The notes: generated from the sequence alone by a model not told the origin. A stretch of DNA of 64,000 nt from Chamaelirium japonicum (GCA_947650365.1 OX393549.1:33341126-33405125), one strand, 5' to 3'; positions 50,242 through 61,409 are shown, counted from the first letter of the stretch. Program-made: numbers and translations.

Positions 50242-50575
50242 GTGTTCTCTTCAGAAGAGGTTGTCGATCTAGGTGCATATTCACATGTTGAAGGAGACGC
50301 TTCAATCAGCTCTCTTGTTGTTCGCTTTTGTGACGATGATCAGTCAGAGATACCATTCATCAAACTAGTCGAGGAGGCGATGATGGTGCTCCGCACGATT
50401 ATCATTAGAGCTGTCCTACAAAGAGGATACCAGGTTTTTCGGTCACTGGCATCATGTCTCTCATGTTTTGCTATCAAATTGGTTGGTGGCCTGTATGCTT
50501 GTTTATTTGTAAATTTATGTAAGCAAGGTTGTCTAAAATTGAATGACTCTTAATAATTCTAATGCCTCCCATATT
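50242..50575 (+). other. murE 3'UTR / flank
   Basis: Follows the murE stop directly; probably 3'UTR. ORFs here are short and unsupported. Confidence 0.5.
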
Positions 50576-50580
50576 TGGTA

Positions 50581-50905
50581 TGTTAGATACCCTCACACCC
50601 AAAACCCGAGTTGTAAGGGGAGGTTCACAGAGGGTATTTAAAGCGGGCGATAGATGTCCCCTTTACTGATGTAGGACTAACCGGTGGACTTACTCAACAC
50701 CCCTCCTTAAGCGGAGCACGCGGAGCGAAGCACAATCGGAAGGGGACACATCCAGAGGGATACGGTGAGCCCAGGCCTGATACCATGTTAGATATCCTCA
50801 CACCCCAAAACCTGAGTTGTAAGGGGAGGTCCACATAGGGTATTTAAAGCGGACGATAAGTACCTCTTTTACTGATGTGGGACTAACCGATGGACTTTCT
50901 CAACA
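50581..50905 (-). mobile_element. Complete TRIM (terminal-repeat retrotransposon in miniature), 325 bp
   Basis: Direct repeats 50581-50699 and 50786-50905 (119 and 120 bp) start TGTTAGATA and end CTCAACA. TGGTA is duplicated at 50576-50580 and 50906-50910. On the minus strand the LTR ends TCTAACA and is followed at once by TGGTATCAGG (50776-50785), a near match to the initiator tRNA-Met primer site, which fixes the orientation. The interior is only 86 bp, with no coding capacity. Confidence 0.92.
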
Positions 50906-50910
50906 TGGTA

Positions 50911-51474
50911 GTTGCTCCATAATTGTGGACTTTTGATCTCAGCTTAGATTCATGTTTGCAAGTCTGGTGTAGTCGTAGAAGTCTGGGGATGTTTCAGTCC
51001 GTGACACAATGAGTTGTAATGGAAATAGATGAGAGAGAGAGAGAGAGAGAGAGTATCCAAGTTGTCTCGGTATGGCTAAGTGTTCTCTCACAACACCTAT
51101 GCTCTACGCCCAACATGGTTTGAGGGTTCGTCCAAATTTGAGCTAGTCGCTCAAACCAATTTGGATTTTGGAGGATCTGACCCATCAAACCCACAATAAG
51201 GCCCCTAATAGGCTTTCATTCGGATTTAGTTCATACTATTATTTTATTAGTTTGAATGATATATGAAATTGCTCTTCTTCTAGTAATAATATTAGCTTTG
51301 GGTATGGTGTAACCCCATCCTCTCTTTTTTCTTTTTTGAAGAGGACCCAGAGGAGTTTCCTAAAAAAATGACGAAACATTATTAGATATTACATGATTCA
51401 TATATCATAAAATTTGATATTAAACGACGATTCGGGCCTGAACCGGCGAATCACACGCTAATTATTGATTTCTT
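50911..51474. other. Intergenic, unclassified
   Basis: AT-rich with a short (GA)n run at 51,031-51,052. No gene or terminal repeat was seen. Confidence 0.45.
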
Positions 51475-51479
51475 TTTGG

Positions 51480-51742
51480 GTTTTTTTTTACTTACACCCT
51501 AGTTTTATGTTGAAATTTGAGTTACATGCCTACTTTTTAAAAAATTGACTTTACCTCTCAATCCGTTACTTGACTGTGAACGACCGTTAAAAGTGGGGGT
51601 GTAAGGAAAAACAAAACCCACTTTTAAAGGCTCGCTCATAATCAAGTGACGGATTAGGGGCTAAAGTCACATTTTTAGAAAAGTGGGGGTGTAACTTAAA
51701 TTTCGATATAAAGTGGGGGTGTAAGTAAAAAAAATCTTTCTT
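51480..51742. mobile_element. Foldback MITE with TTACACCC ends
   Basis: ACTTACACCCTAGTTTTATG on the left mirrors ATATAAAGTGGGGGTGTAAG on the right; subterminal GTGACTTTA/TAAAGTCAC-type and GTTACTTGA/TCAAGTGAC words also mirror. Flanked by T-rich and A-rich runs. No coding capacity. The architecture is like the elements at 28,572 and 52,470, the sequence is not. Confidence 0.7.
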
Positions 51743-52465
51743 TTTCAGATTTTTATATTTTTGTTTGGTCTGAAATAGCCGATCCAGCCCCGTACAAGTT
51801 CGTTTTTAAAAAATTACATCATCGGATTTATTACCTTTTATATCAGGGTTTATATATATTAGGTATTTTAAAAATACATTTGCGTAGGTTATTCGAAGTC
51901 ACATAATTGTACAAAATGAAAATCGAGGGGGACAAAGAAATCTGGTTTATAGTTCAGGGAGTATTTCCTTAATTTTCTTATATTTATATTCACCTCATCA
52001 TATGTATGGTTTCGCCACCAAACCAGTGAACCCCCTCCTCCGCCGTCGTCGCTGGACCTAACCGAACCCCCCTCCCCTGCCATCACTAACCTAATCGAAT
52101 CCCCTCCCCCCCCCCCCCCCCCCCCCCGGACCTAATCGAACCCCCCTCCCCCCCGGCCATGAGATGAACCCTAAACCTAGCCCTAGAACTAACTGAATTC
52201 CCACCACCGTCGGAGGTCGAGCTCGCCGGGGTCGAGAGGTCGAGCTCGTCGGGGTCAGGAGGTCGAGGCCGACGCCGCCGGAGGTCGAGCTCGCTGGGGT
52301 CGGGAGGTCGCCGAGGTAACCACGTCGCCAGGATCGAGAGAGAGATGGGGGGGTTAGTGTCGGGTTTATCATCAGAAGACAGGGACCTTAGGCTAAACTG
52401 ATCTGTTGTATATCCATATGCTAAACCGATCTCTCTTTCAGGAAGCTTACACATATTAACCCTTA
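51743..52465. other. Intergenic with C-rich microsatellite
   Basis: A poly-C run lies at 52,107-52,128. The GC-rich part (52,000-52,330) has GGTCGAGCTCGCCGGGGTCG repeats about 40 bases apart, two to three copies. No gene is supported. Confidence 0.5.
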
Positions 52466-52469
52466 TTTT

Positions 52470-53042
52470 AGGGAAATTTTATTCATACCCCAAAAACCTG
52501 TAATTAGCCCCCATTTCCAACAAACTTGAATACACCCCATTTATTTTTTTCATACCCCATTCCTGTTCCAAAAATACCCTTCCCCCTTACACCCCACCAT
52601 CAATACACCCCAGTTAAATGGCCCGCCCCAACTTGATTATACCCCAATCAAACACATACCCCCTTAAATATACCCCAATTATATGCACTCTTTAATACAC
52701 CCCACTCTTAAATAAACCCCATGCCGTTGGCCGGTACTTGAAGGCACAGGTAGGGCTACAACTTGGGCAGGCCAACCCGAGCCCAACCCGAATTTGGGTG
52801 GGTTAACCCGAACCCACCCCACACAATTTGATCAACCCAACGGATTGGGTTTGGGCTAAGAAAGTTCAAACAAACCTTGAGTTGGGTTGGGGGTATAAAA
52901 GACGCTGAGTTAGAGCTTTGGGGTATGGGATACAAAAGAAAAGGGCATTGTTGGTATTAAATGGTTGTTGTGTAAGTTACTGAGAAACGATAGGGAGATG
53001 GGGGCTAATTACAGATTTTTGGGGTATGAATAAAATTTTCCT
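52470..53042. mobile_element. Foldback/TIR element with a nested hAT-like piece
   Basis: AAATTTTATTCATACCCCAA on the left mirrors TTGGGGTATGAATAAAATTT on the right, with CTGTAATTAGCCCCCAT also inverted. Inside, around 52,750-52,900, GGGCTACAACTTGGGC and AACCCGAACCCACCC resemble the hAT-like family at 32,676, so a fragment of that family is probably nested. Confidence 0.75.
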
Positions 53043-53200
53043 TATTTAAATGTGTATTCATAATTCTTGGAGTGGGTCTTCTTTCTTATCTAATGCTGCC
53101 CCAACAGCCCAGATGTTTCAAATATCAAGACTTGAACTAAGTGGTCGAGATAAAAATAATATCTTTTTATCCTCCAAATAAATCATCTTCCGAACATACT

Positions 53201-53375
53201 TATTAGATGTAGTGTGTTAGTATTCTATTAGTCCCACCTTGGTTGTGGTAATATAATGGTGTGCGTTCTCTTTATATAAGAAGAGGTAGTCTTATGTAAT
53301 GTGATTGTGATCAATGAGATAATACAAGGAGATTTTCTCCCCAATCCTATTCTCTCTCCCCCTCTCTTAGTAACA
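53201..53375 (+). repeat. 5' LTR of the gene-carrying element
   Basis: 175 bp with a TATATAA box at 53273. It differs from the right LTR by a few substitutions and a short insertion (CTCTTTATATAAG versus CTCTCTCTATATAAG). Confidence 0.9.
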
Positions 53376-53388
53376 TGGTATCAGAGTC
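53376..53388 (+). promoter_or_regulatory. Primer-binding site (initiator tRNA-Met type)
   Basis: TGGTATCAGAG is the complement of the 3' end CTCTGATA plus CCA of initiator tRNA-Met, as also encoded in this window at 62511-62582. Confidence 0.85.
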
Positions 53389-53530
53389 AACCCTCTTGGC
53401 CTAGGGTTCAACGCTCTCCTCTCCGGCCTCGGCCTCCTCGGTCGTCGTCGATGACATCGAGGAGGCCGGGAAAAATAAAAATTGTTTTTTCCTGTCTCGC
53501 TCTCTCTCTCTCTCTCTCGACACCGCCGCG

Positions 53531-54448
53531 ATGGCGCTCTGCAGGAGCTGCGGCGATGGCAGCTTGATCGTCGACCCCGCCTCCGGCACCAAAGTCTGTG
53601 AATCCTGCGGCCTCGAGCATGGCTGCGACAACTTCCAGGCCCAGGCCTTTGTGGCCGACGGCTGGCCGGAGGGCACCCTCATCCACTCCGTCGGCGATTT
53701 CGGCTACCGAGAGCGCAAGGCTTACCGCGCCAACGCCCTCATCTCCCACATCACCACCGTCCTCCGCCTCTCCGTCCCTCGCGTCGTCGAGGTCACCGCC
53801 ATGGTCTCCAGCGTCACCGACGGCGAGTTCGGAGAGGGCGACTGGTTCCCCGTCCTCATCGGCGCTGGGCGTCGTGGGAGGCACATGCAGGTGGGGGAGC
53901 ACATGCAGGTCCTGCGCTGGGCGGCGTGGGAGGCAGCGATCGGCCTCTTGAAGAGCCGGTCGGCGACGGCGAGGGAGCGGCCGTCCCCATCGAAACCCGA
54001 TCCCGCGACGATCGTTCCCGCCGGCCCGCCGTGCCCGTCAGAGCCGCTCCCTGCGCCCGCCGCGCCCATTGAAGCCCGCCGTTCTCTGCGCCGACCACCT
54101 GCTCCCCACGCCGGCCACGGCCCTCACCGCTGCCGCATGCCGTCTCCCGTGCCGGCCATCTGCTCCCTGCGTCGGCTAGATCTGGCTCGGCCGCCGGCCA
54201 CCTGCTCCGTCGCCGAGCCGGCCTCCTGCTCCCCACGTCGGTCAATCTGGCTACCAGCCGGTGCTCCTCTCTCGTGTTCAGGTCGCGCACGAGATGCGCC
54301 CCATCCCGATCTTCTCTTCCTCGTGCCGATCCCGTCTCCGGATCTCTCGCTCTCTCTCGGATTACTCTCTCTCTCTCTCTCTCTCTATCCCTCTTTTTTT
54401 TCTTTCCTTATCTCCTCCCTCTCTCGAATCACAGCCGTCCGGGTTTGA
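53531..54448 (+). pseudogene. Captured TFIIB/BRF-like gene fragment fused to unrelated sequence
   Basis: The ORF begins MALCRSCGDGSLIVDP and GTKVCESCGL, a C-x2-C...C-x2-C zinc ribbon, followed by RERKAYRANALI and GEFGEGDWFPVLIG, which resemble the N-terminus and first cyclin-fold region of plant TFIIB-related (BRF-like) factors. After residue 113 (about nt 53,868) the similarity stops, and the ORF continues in low-complexity Pro/Ser/Arg-rich sequence. The fragment lies between the LTRs in sense orientation and starts with an ATG 155 bp after the primer site. The reading frame across the captured part is intact, so a chimeric 305-residue protein is possible but unproven. The donor gene is not in the window. 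Confidence 0.65.
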
Positions 54449-55344
54449 GATTGTGCCCTCGTCTCGTGGGAGCTATTTGGGTGAGCCTTACATCGTTCAT
54501 CAGGAAAACAGGAGGCCACTATGCTCACGCAACACAGCCAGCTAATGCCGGGCCATCGTGTAGAGAGGCCGGTGAACCTACACTGTTCAATCAAGAAACG
54601 GTGTCCACTGTGCTCACCCAACACAGGGGACCCAAACAACTCTCTGGTCCCTGTCCGGGCTTTGAACCTTAATTCCCCCCGGCTAGGGTTACAAGCTCGC
54701 GCAACCAAGCTCGACCCTTAAGCCCTATCCCGTACGGAGATTTAAGTCTATTCTATACCATTCTGTTTCTGCACCCTATCCCGCACCGAAACTCGCCCTA
54801 TCCCGTATCAGCAACCCTGCTATACTGACTACTGATCTGTGCCCCTGCGCTCAGGCCGGATCCGATTCTGGCCCAATCCGATCCGGATCATTTGTGCGTT
54901 GTGTGTGCTTGCTCGCCGACGTTGCAGCCCTGCGCTCGAACTACAGCTCCTCCTCCTGCTCTAGCCCGCGCCCATCGGTCTTACACCCGATCCGACCCGG
55001 CACGGCCCTTGCAGCCCTTGCATCTGATCCGGCCCTCGTGCACTTTGACCCGTTGTGCTCTCTCTGCGACCCTGCGCTCGAGCTGCCGCTCCACCTTCTG
55101 CGCCCGCGTCTTGTCTCCGGCACAGTAGCACGGGGGGGCAGATCTGGCGCTCCCGGCCATCCCCTCGCCACTTGCACTCTCCTTGCGCCCTGCACTCTGT
55201 CAGTCAGCCCGCTGCGCCTTGCGCTTTGTCAGCCCACCTTTCACCCTATGCCCTTGTGTTTTGTCGATTCGTCTGCCCTCTCGCCTCGCGCTTTCCCTTG
55301 CGCCTTGGTATTTTTGCGCTCTGCGCCCTACCGATCCTCCTTTG

Positions 55345-55705
55345 CCGGCTTTTAGATCCTCTTTAGTTCCGGTCACACTTGTTTTGTGCCAGCTTTTGGA
55401 TCCATTCTCGTTCCGGTCACACTTGTCTTGTGCCGGCTTTTAGATCCTCTTTAGTTTCGGTCACACTTGTTTTGTGCCGGCTTTTGGATCCTTTCTCGTT
55501 CCGGTCACACTTGTCTTGTGCCGGCTTTTAGATCCTCTTTAGTTCCGGTCACACTTGTTTTGTGCCGGCTTTTGGACCTTTTCTTGTTCCGGTCACACTT
55601 GTCTTGTGCCGATTTCTTTTGATCCTCTCTAGTTCCGGTCACACTTGTTTTGTGCCGGCTTTTGGATCCACTCTCGTTCCGGTCATTCTTGCGCCGGCTT
55701 TCGGA
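55345..55705 (+). repeat. 44-bp tandem repeat (about 8 copies)
   Basis: TTCCGGTCACACTTG recurs about every 44 bases (55367, 55411, and on to 55,680), alternating GCTTTTAGATCCTCTTTAG and GCTTTTGGATCC variants. It lies inside the gene-carrying LTR element. Confidence 0.9.
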
Positions 55706-56180
55706 TCCTCTTCCTTTCCTTGGTCTTGTGACCCAATCAGAGCTACGACTCTTTATCTTCTCCTTTTTTCTTTGTCTATGATGATTGAGATCTTCTAAGA
55801 GGTGTCAAGTACTTTCTTCAGCCGGGTGCTTGCCTCTTATGAGGTCTCACGCATTCACATATTTTCTTAGCCGCTCTCTCTCCTTTCGGCCTCCATTATT
55901 GCCGGCTTCCATCACCGTCGGCTTCCTTCGCTCCGATCCTTAGTGATCATTGCCAATTCCCCCGGTTAACCTGCTTACAGGTTGGCCGTGTTCCCCCGGT
56001 TGTCCTGCTTTTAGGTCAATCGGGTTTTCAGGACGACTTGCTTACAGGTCGTCCTGGCATTATCTTTACTTTTCAGCATAAAAAAGGGTTATTTGATGTA
56101 ATTTTTTTTTCTTTCTTTTTTCCTTCCTTTTATTAAGCAAACTGATGTCGGTTTATACCTTACATCAGTTTGACGGGGGA

Positions 56181-56357
56181 TATTAGATGTAGTGTGTTAG
56201 TATTCTATTAGTCCCACCTTGGTTGTGGTAACATAATGGTGTGCGTTCTCTCTCTATATAAGGAGAGGTAGTCTTATGTAATGTGATTGTGATCAATGAG
56301 ATAATACAAGGAGATTTTCTCCCCAATCCTATTCTCTCTCCCCCTCTCTTCGTAACA
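56181..56357 (+). repeat. 3' LTR of the gene-carrying element
   Basis: 177 bp. The purine tract GACGGGGGA is immediately upstream (56172-56180) and the target duplication ATACT follows. Confidence 0.9.
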
Positions 56358-56362
56358 ATACT

Positions 56363-57405
56363 TATTCGCTAATTTTTTTATAGGTTAATAGAGTTTTATA
56401 ATACATTAATAAAATTTAAATTTGTGATCATATGGCTAGTGTACGAGAGGCGGTGGGACTATGGGGAGTGGAAGGGGGGGGCAGTATGAAGACGAGATGA
56501 TCCAAGTTGTGATGATTGTAGTAGCATCGATGAAGACCTTCCTGATACCGTGATGAAGACTTTTCCCTCTTCGTCCTAGGGTTAGGGTTTCCCCACCCCT
56601 CTCTTGGCCTCCTCGGGCCGCCGTCGGTGGCTCCGAGGAGGCCAGGCCGTGGATTTGGCTGGCTATTGGGGTAGGATCGGGCTCTCTTCCTCATCCCTAT
56701 AGATAGGGGCATCTTCTCTCGCCGGTGTTTTTGTTCTCGTCTCGTCGGAGTCGAGCGGTGCCCCCACAGCTTCTGCTCGGCGTCAGGGCCGGCTCTTCCA
56801 CTGGGTGAGCGGGGAAGTTGGATATAGCCCCGGTGTCGAGGATCTCCACTGGTGAGTTTCAGTACACCTGTCCCCTAGTCGGTGGCGGCGACGGGTCGAC
56901 GACGGTGGGGCAGCGTTGGCTACGACTCCGATTTTGCTTGGCTTGGCGACTAGATCGGGCGATGATACGCCATTTTTGGTTTTGTTAGTAATGTTGTAAT
57001 CAGTTTGTTTTCTCTCCCCTTTGTTATCGGGAGTTTCTTCCGTCGGTGTGCGTGGTTGGTGGCCGCCGGAGGCGGCATGTTGTTGTCCCTAGAGTTAGGA
57101 GGGTCTGGTTGTTCACCTTGTTGGCACATCGTTGTTCCCGTCGGGTGGCGGTTTTTGATGTTTTTACCATCAGCGAGCGGGGCTTTCTTGCTTGCGCCAG
57201 GCTATGGCGCCTGCCGGAGATCCAGTGAACCCTTTTGAAATACCAAAAAAAAAGTAAAACAAAGTAGCTGCCGTCATCACGGGTAAATGGATAGATAGAA
57301 AGTAAATTATTTGAAAAAGATGAACAATGGTGATAAACCTGAATATGGACCAGTTATGCAAAGAGGAGGTAGAATCAATACGAGTAATCAGTATGGCAAC
57401 TTCAT
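56363..57405. other. GC-rich stretch ending in an A-run, possible retroposed piece
   Basis: GC-rich sequence from about 56,440 ends near 57,241 with TTTTGAAATACCAAAAAAAAA. The A-run suggests a retroposon 3' end (LINE or processed copy), but no reverse transcriptase, promoter box or flanking duplication was found. Confidence 0.25.
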
Positions 57406-57409
57406 TTGA

Positions 57410-57600
57410 ATCATGCTACAAGTCATGCAAAGAGAGATTGGAGAGATGTTGGTGGAAGCAGCCACAGCTGCAAGAAGTTTCTTTGTAGGGATTCGCCCTT
57501 CATAAGCATGATTCATTCTATGATAGCCGTTAATAGCTGAATTCCTTGGATGCCCACAAATCTTACATGCTGGCCGAGGCCGAGTCTGAGCAGCAGAGAA
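57410..57600 (-). pseudogene. Copia gag remnant (zinc-knuckle region)
   Basis: The minus strand reads RPRPACKICGHPRNSAINGY, then HRMNHAYEGRIPTKKLLAAV. The CxxC followed by YHRM.HAY.GR.P..KL is characteristic of the Gag zinc knuckle and downstream linker of one group of plant copia elements. The His and last Cys of the knuckle are substituted. Flanks to about 57,975 show no further pol. Confidence 0.6.
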
Positions 57601-57981
57601 AGACGGCCGCCCGACCCCTTAGGATTTGTGAAACTTATGGAACGTGAGGCCTAACTAAGTGGTGCAGGACTTCTGGAATGTGAAGTCTGATGAGATCTTC
57701 AACAGATCGAGATGGGTGTTTCTTCAAGATGCATCATGGCGCTAAGCCGCTAAGAAGTAACCCGATCAAATGCCGGTTCCACGGCAGCCACGACACATCG
57801 CCCATGACTAACCTAGAACTTCCCCGCTGCGACCTTGCCTCGGATCACACCCTTTGATCTGCTGTTCGGGAATGGAGACACCAGCAGCGGCCATGATTTC
57901 CTTTCCCATCAATTCTGTGATTGTAGTTTGTATGCAATAGCAAATCCCAATTGGTTTGTGTTTTTTAACATGTAAAGGGTA

Positions 57982-58547
57982 CTAGTGCATGCTCGTGCCT
58001 GTCGGCACTACAACAGTCTGCCTTCGACGGTAACACATCTGTCGGTACTGCAGTGGGCTGCCTTCGGTGGCAAAACACCTGAACGCCTTCGGCAACAAAA
58101 TACTTTCGATGACAACACCGACATTCATAGGGACACCCATTTTCTTGTCCGTGCCGATTGGCACGAAGCGAGCGCCTTCAGCGCGACCAACTCCCCCTCT
58201 CAGCATCCAGCTCTCATCCGAGACCCCTTTGGATTCTCTCTCTAGTCCGAGCCGATACCCGATCAGCGAAAAAAATTTCAGCATAACCTGTGTATGCTAG
58301 CTACAACCGTTGCCTAGAGCCTATCAGTGCGCTCTAAGTACTACGGGCTACTACCCCCATGTGTTGGGGCTGGCTATATCATGCCTCTTGAATCGCAGTG
58401 GGCCCCACAGTTGTAGCGTACGTAGGATGTACTGAAAATTCCCCCCTGATCAGCAGCCCACACATCCCCATCTTCGAGTCATGCATGCAGACCTGTCACT
58501 TCTCCAGTCCGAATCTCTCTCTCTTCCTTCCTTATTAGATAGAGAGA
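57982..58547 (-). mobile_element. Small non-autonomous Helitron, about 566 bp
   Basis: The minus strand starts TCTCTCTATCTAATAAGG after A (58547) and ends with hairpin GTGCCGACAGGCAC, spacer and CTAG before T (57982). Both ends fit Helitron rules (5' TC, 3' hairpin plus CTRR, insertion between A and T). The 3' hairpin is identical to the one at 3,286. No coding capacity. Confidence 0.6.
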
Positions 58548-59352
58548 TCGGGGGAAGAGAGAGACGAAGAGAAAGAGATCGGGGGAAGAGTGAGACATAG
58601 TGTTTTGTCTAGTCAACGTTCCTTTTTATTTAGTTAGCTTTTTGTTCCATTTATCCTAGTCAGCATGTAGACCGTCGTCCTTTGTTCATGTAGACAGTCT
58701 ATTGGGATATTGTTGTTTGCCGATATTTTCTTTGTGTATGGTCGCGGGTTGTGGACCTTGTGATGCTGGACGATTTGGATGTTGCCATGTGAACGTCCCC
58801 TTGTGCGATCGTACGATGGGGCTGTCGGTGACCTCTGTCCAGTTGAGTATAAATTTGCACGTGATCGTCGTAAGTCTGTTCGATCGGAGACTGTATTGAA
58901 TAACGCGACTTCACGGCGAGGAATAGGGGATCGATTCCAGGACCCCGCATAAACTCGAAGTGTAGCGTGGATCATCATTCCATTAATACAGATGGACGGT
59001 AGATATCGAAGCCGGGGAGGAAATTAACGTTGGTCGCTTTCTCTCAACCCGACAACCACGACTGGATCAATGGGAAAATTTTGTCCATTCTCTCTCTAGT
59101 CCGAGCCGATACCTGATTAGCAGGAAAATTTTCAGCACAACTTGTGTATACTAGCTACAACCGTTTCCCAGAGCCTATCAGCGCACTCTAAGTACTATAG
59201 GCCACTACCCCCATGTGTTGGGGTCGGCTATATCATGTCTCTTGAATCGCAGTAGGCCTCGCGGTTGTAGCGTATACAGGATGTACTAAAAATTTTCCCC
59301 CCGATCAACAGCCCACGGATCCCCATCTTCGAGCCATGCATGCAGACATGTC

Positions 59353-59433
<81 letters not shown>

Positions 59434-59985
59434 CTTCCTTATTAGATAGAGAGATCAGGGGAAGAGAAAGATAAAGAGAAAGAGATCGGGGGAAGAGTGA
59501 GACATAGTGTTTTGTCTAGTCAGCGTTCCTTTTTATCTAGTTAGCTTTTTGTTCCATTTTATCCTAGTCAGTATGTAGACCACCGTCCTTTATTCGTGTA
59601 TACAGTCTATTGGGATGTTGTCGTTTGCCGATGCTTTCTTCGTGTATGGTCGCAGTTGTGGACCTTGTGATGCTGGACGATTTGGATGTTGCCACGTGAA
59701 CGTCCCCTCGTGCGATCGTACGGCGGGGCTGTCGGTGATCTCTGTCCAGTTGAGTATAAATTTGCACGTGATCATCGTAAGTCTGTCCGATCAAAGATAG
59801 TATCGAATAATGCGCCTTCACGGCGAGGAATAGGGGATTAATTCCAAAACCCTGCATAAACTCGAAGTGCGGTGTGAATCATCATTCCATTGATACAGAT
59901 GGACGATGGATATCGAAGCTGGGGAGGAAATTAACGTTGGTCACTTTCTCTGAACCCGACAACCACGGCTGGATCGATGGGTTCA
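58233..59985. repeat. Tandem duplication, about 850 bp unit
   Basis: CTCTCTAGTCCGAGCCGATA starts both copies (58236 and about 59090), and CCCGACAACCACG and GGATC lie near the ends of both (about 59,049 and 59,957). The duplicated unit contains the 5' end of the small Helitron. Copy 2 carries an expanded (CT)n run at 59,357-59,426. A further diverged piece (TTTTGTCTAGTCAGC...) recurs at 60,570. Confidence 0.85.
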
Positions 59986-60074
59986 TTGATGTGGTCTCTG
60001 CATATAAGCAAGCACAAGCTGCTATCGCACCATTGGATTGTTAGGGGCTAATATGATTTGCATGGCCAAGAGAT

Positions 60075-60490
60075 TTTTGGGATTCTCTCTCTCTCTCATC
60101 CCTTTTATGACCTTCCTTGCTAGTATGCTAATATGGTATTAATGAGATTTATGCACCACCAAGAGAGGGAGTTAATATAGTAATATTTATTTAATATAAG
60201 ATACTCTCTCAATCTCTCTCTTTGTATGTTGAAAGCTATGCAAAAGATCAATTTATAGGATTTGCTCTCTCTCTCTCTCTCATCCCTCTTTATAATTTTC
60301 CTTACTAGTATGCTAATATGTTATTAATGGGATTTATGCACAACCAACAGAGGGAGCTAATATGGTAATAATCATTTAATATGAGATACCATTTTTCTAT
60401 CTTTCTCTTTATATGTTGAACGGCCATGCAAGAGAACAATTTATGGGATTTGCTCTCTCTCTCTCTCTCATCCCTCTTTATGATCTTCCT
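60075..60490. repeat. Tandem repeat of about 185 bp (2-3 copies)
   Basis: GGGATT(T)GCTCTCTCTCTC, CATCCC and TATGCTAATATGNTATTAAT recur at about 60,078, 60,259 and 60,446. The copies are diverged. Confidence 0.75.
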
Positions 60491-61405
60491 TTTTTTCTAA
60501 AATTATAAAATTTTAAAAATAAAAAAGTAAATAATTGAATCTTGATCGACATTTGGATTTGCCTATTTTTGTCTAGTCAGCTTGTTCCCTTTTGTCTAGT
60601 TAGCTTTTGGTTCCATTTTGTCCTAGTCAGCACAAAACCGTCGTGCCATGTTATATAGATTGTGGAAAGGGTGATAGAATCGATAACAGACCAATGCCGT
60701 GGAATACAGATCAGACCTAGCTTGATGACGAGGAGATCGAAGATCGGTCTTGGGGATATCGAAGATCCGCGGAGAAGATGGTTGTGGCCTGTGGGAGAGA
60801 TTACGATGGCTGCAACAAGCTGGAGATGACTGGTCAGACCATGAAGGAGTCGCTCGGAGGTATCTCATGCGGGAAGGGAAGGGGGAGACAGTGTTCTCTT
60901 GCACAGGAGGATGGGATCGTGGGATTTCTCATATGGAGAGATTGTACAAATAAGATATGGGTTTTCATTTGTTTGTGGGGTGAGCTCGCTAGCAATACAT
61001 CTTTGTATGTGTACATATGGTTGAACACCTAAAAATGCCTCATCTAAACATAATTTTTTGTTTGTACATGTACAAATAGAAACCCATCCCTATTTGTACA
61101 GGATCCAAACAAGCCTTTAAAGTTGCACAATGATTGTATTAATTGAAGGCAATTTTTATTTTTTTTGTGGGAGAAAATCGTTGAATGTCACTAGGAATCG
61201 TCCCACATGGGCTAAGGAACGGTGTATTATTGCCTTCGCATGCCCATTGTGTTCCCTTCCTCCTAAGGTGGGCTGTTTGGAGCACTCCGAGTGTTATCAA
61301 GGATGCATTTTTTTTTATGCTTGTCAAAAGTGTATCCAAGGGCTCACATTGGAGGGTAAAGCTCACCCAATTAGGTAAAGCTATGATAGGCGGAATTGGA
61401 AGAGA
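60491..61405. other. Intergenic, unclassified
   Basis: Several ORFs of 60-90 codons overlap on both strands, none with a recognisable family. No terminal repeats apart from the 60,570 duplicate piece. Confidence 0.4.
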
Positions 61406-61409
61406 ACAC

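Larger units (their letters stand above)
53201..56357 (+). mobile_element. Non-autonomous LTR element carrying a host gene fragment, 3.16 kb
   Basis: Short LTRs at 53201-53375 and 56181-56357, ATACT duplicated at 53196-53200 and 56358-56362. TGGTATCAGAGTC directly follows the left LTR and GACGGGGGA precedes the right one. The LTRs begin TATTAG instead of TG and end AACA; both copies agree, so this is not a recent mutation of one copy. The interior has no gag or pol. It carries the N-terminal part of a TFIIB/BRF-like gene, other GC-rich coding-like sequence and a 44-bp tandem array. It is comparable in concept to SMART/TRIM elements or maize Bs1, which also carry host gene pieces. Confidence 0.88.

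Noticed and set aside
53531-54448. Functional TFIIB-related gene
   Set aside because: Only the N-terminal part is present, it lies between LTRs, and the rest of the frame is low-complexity.
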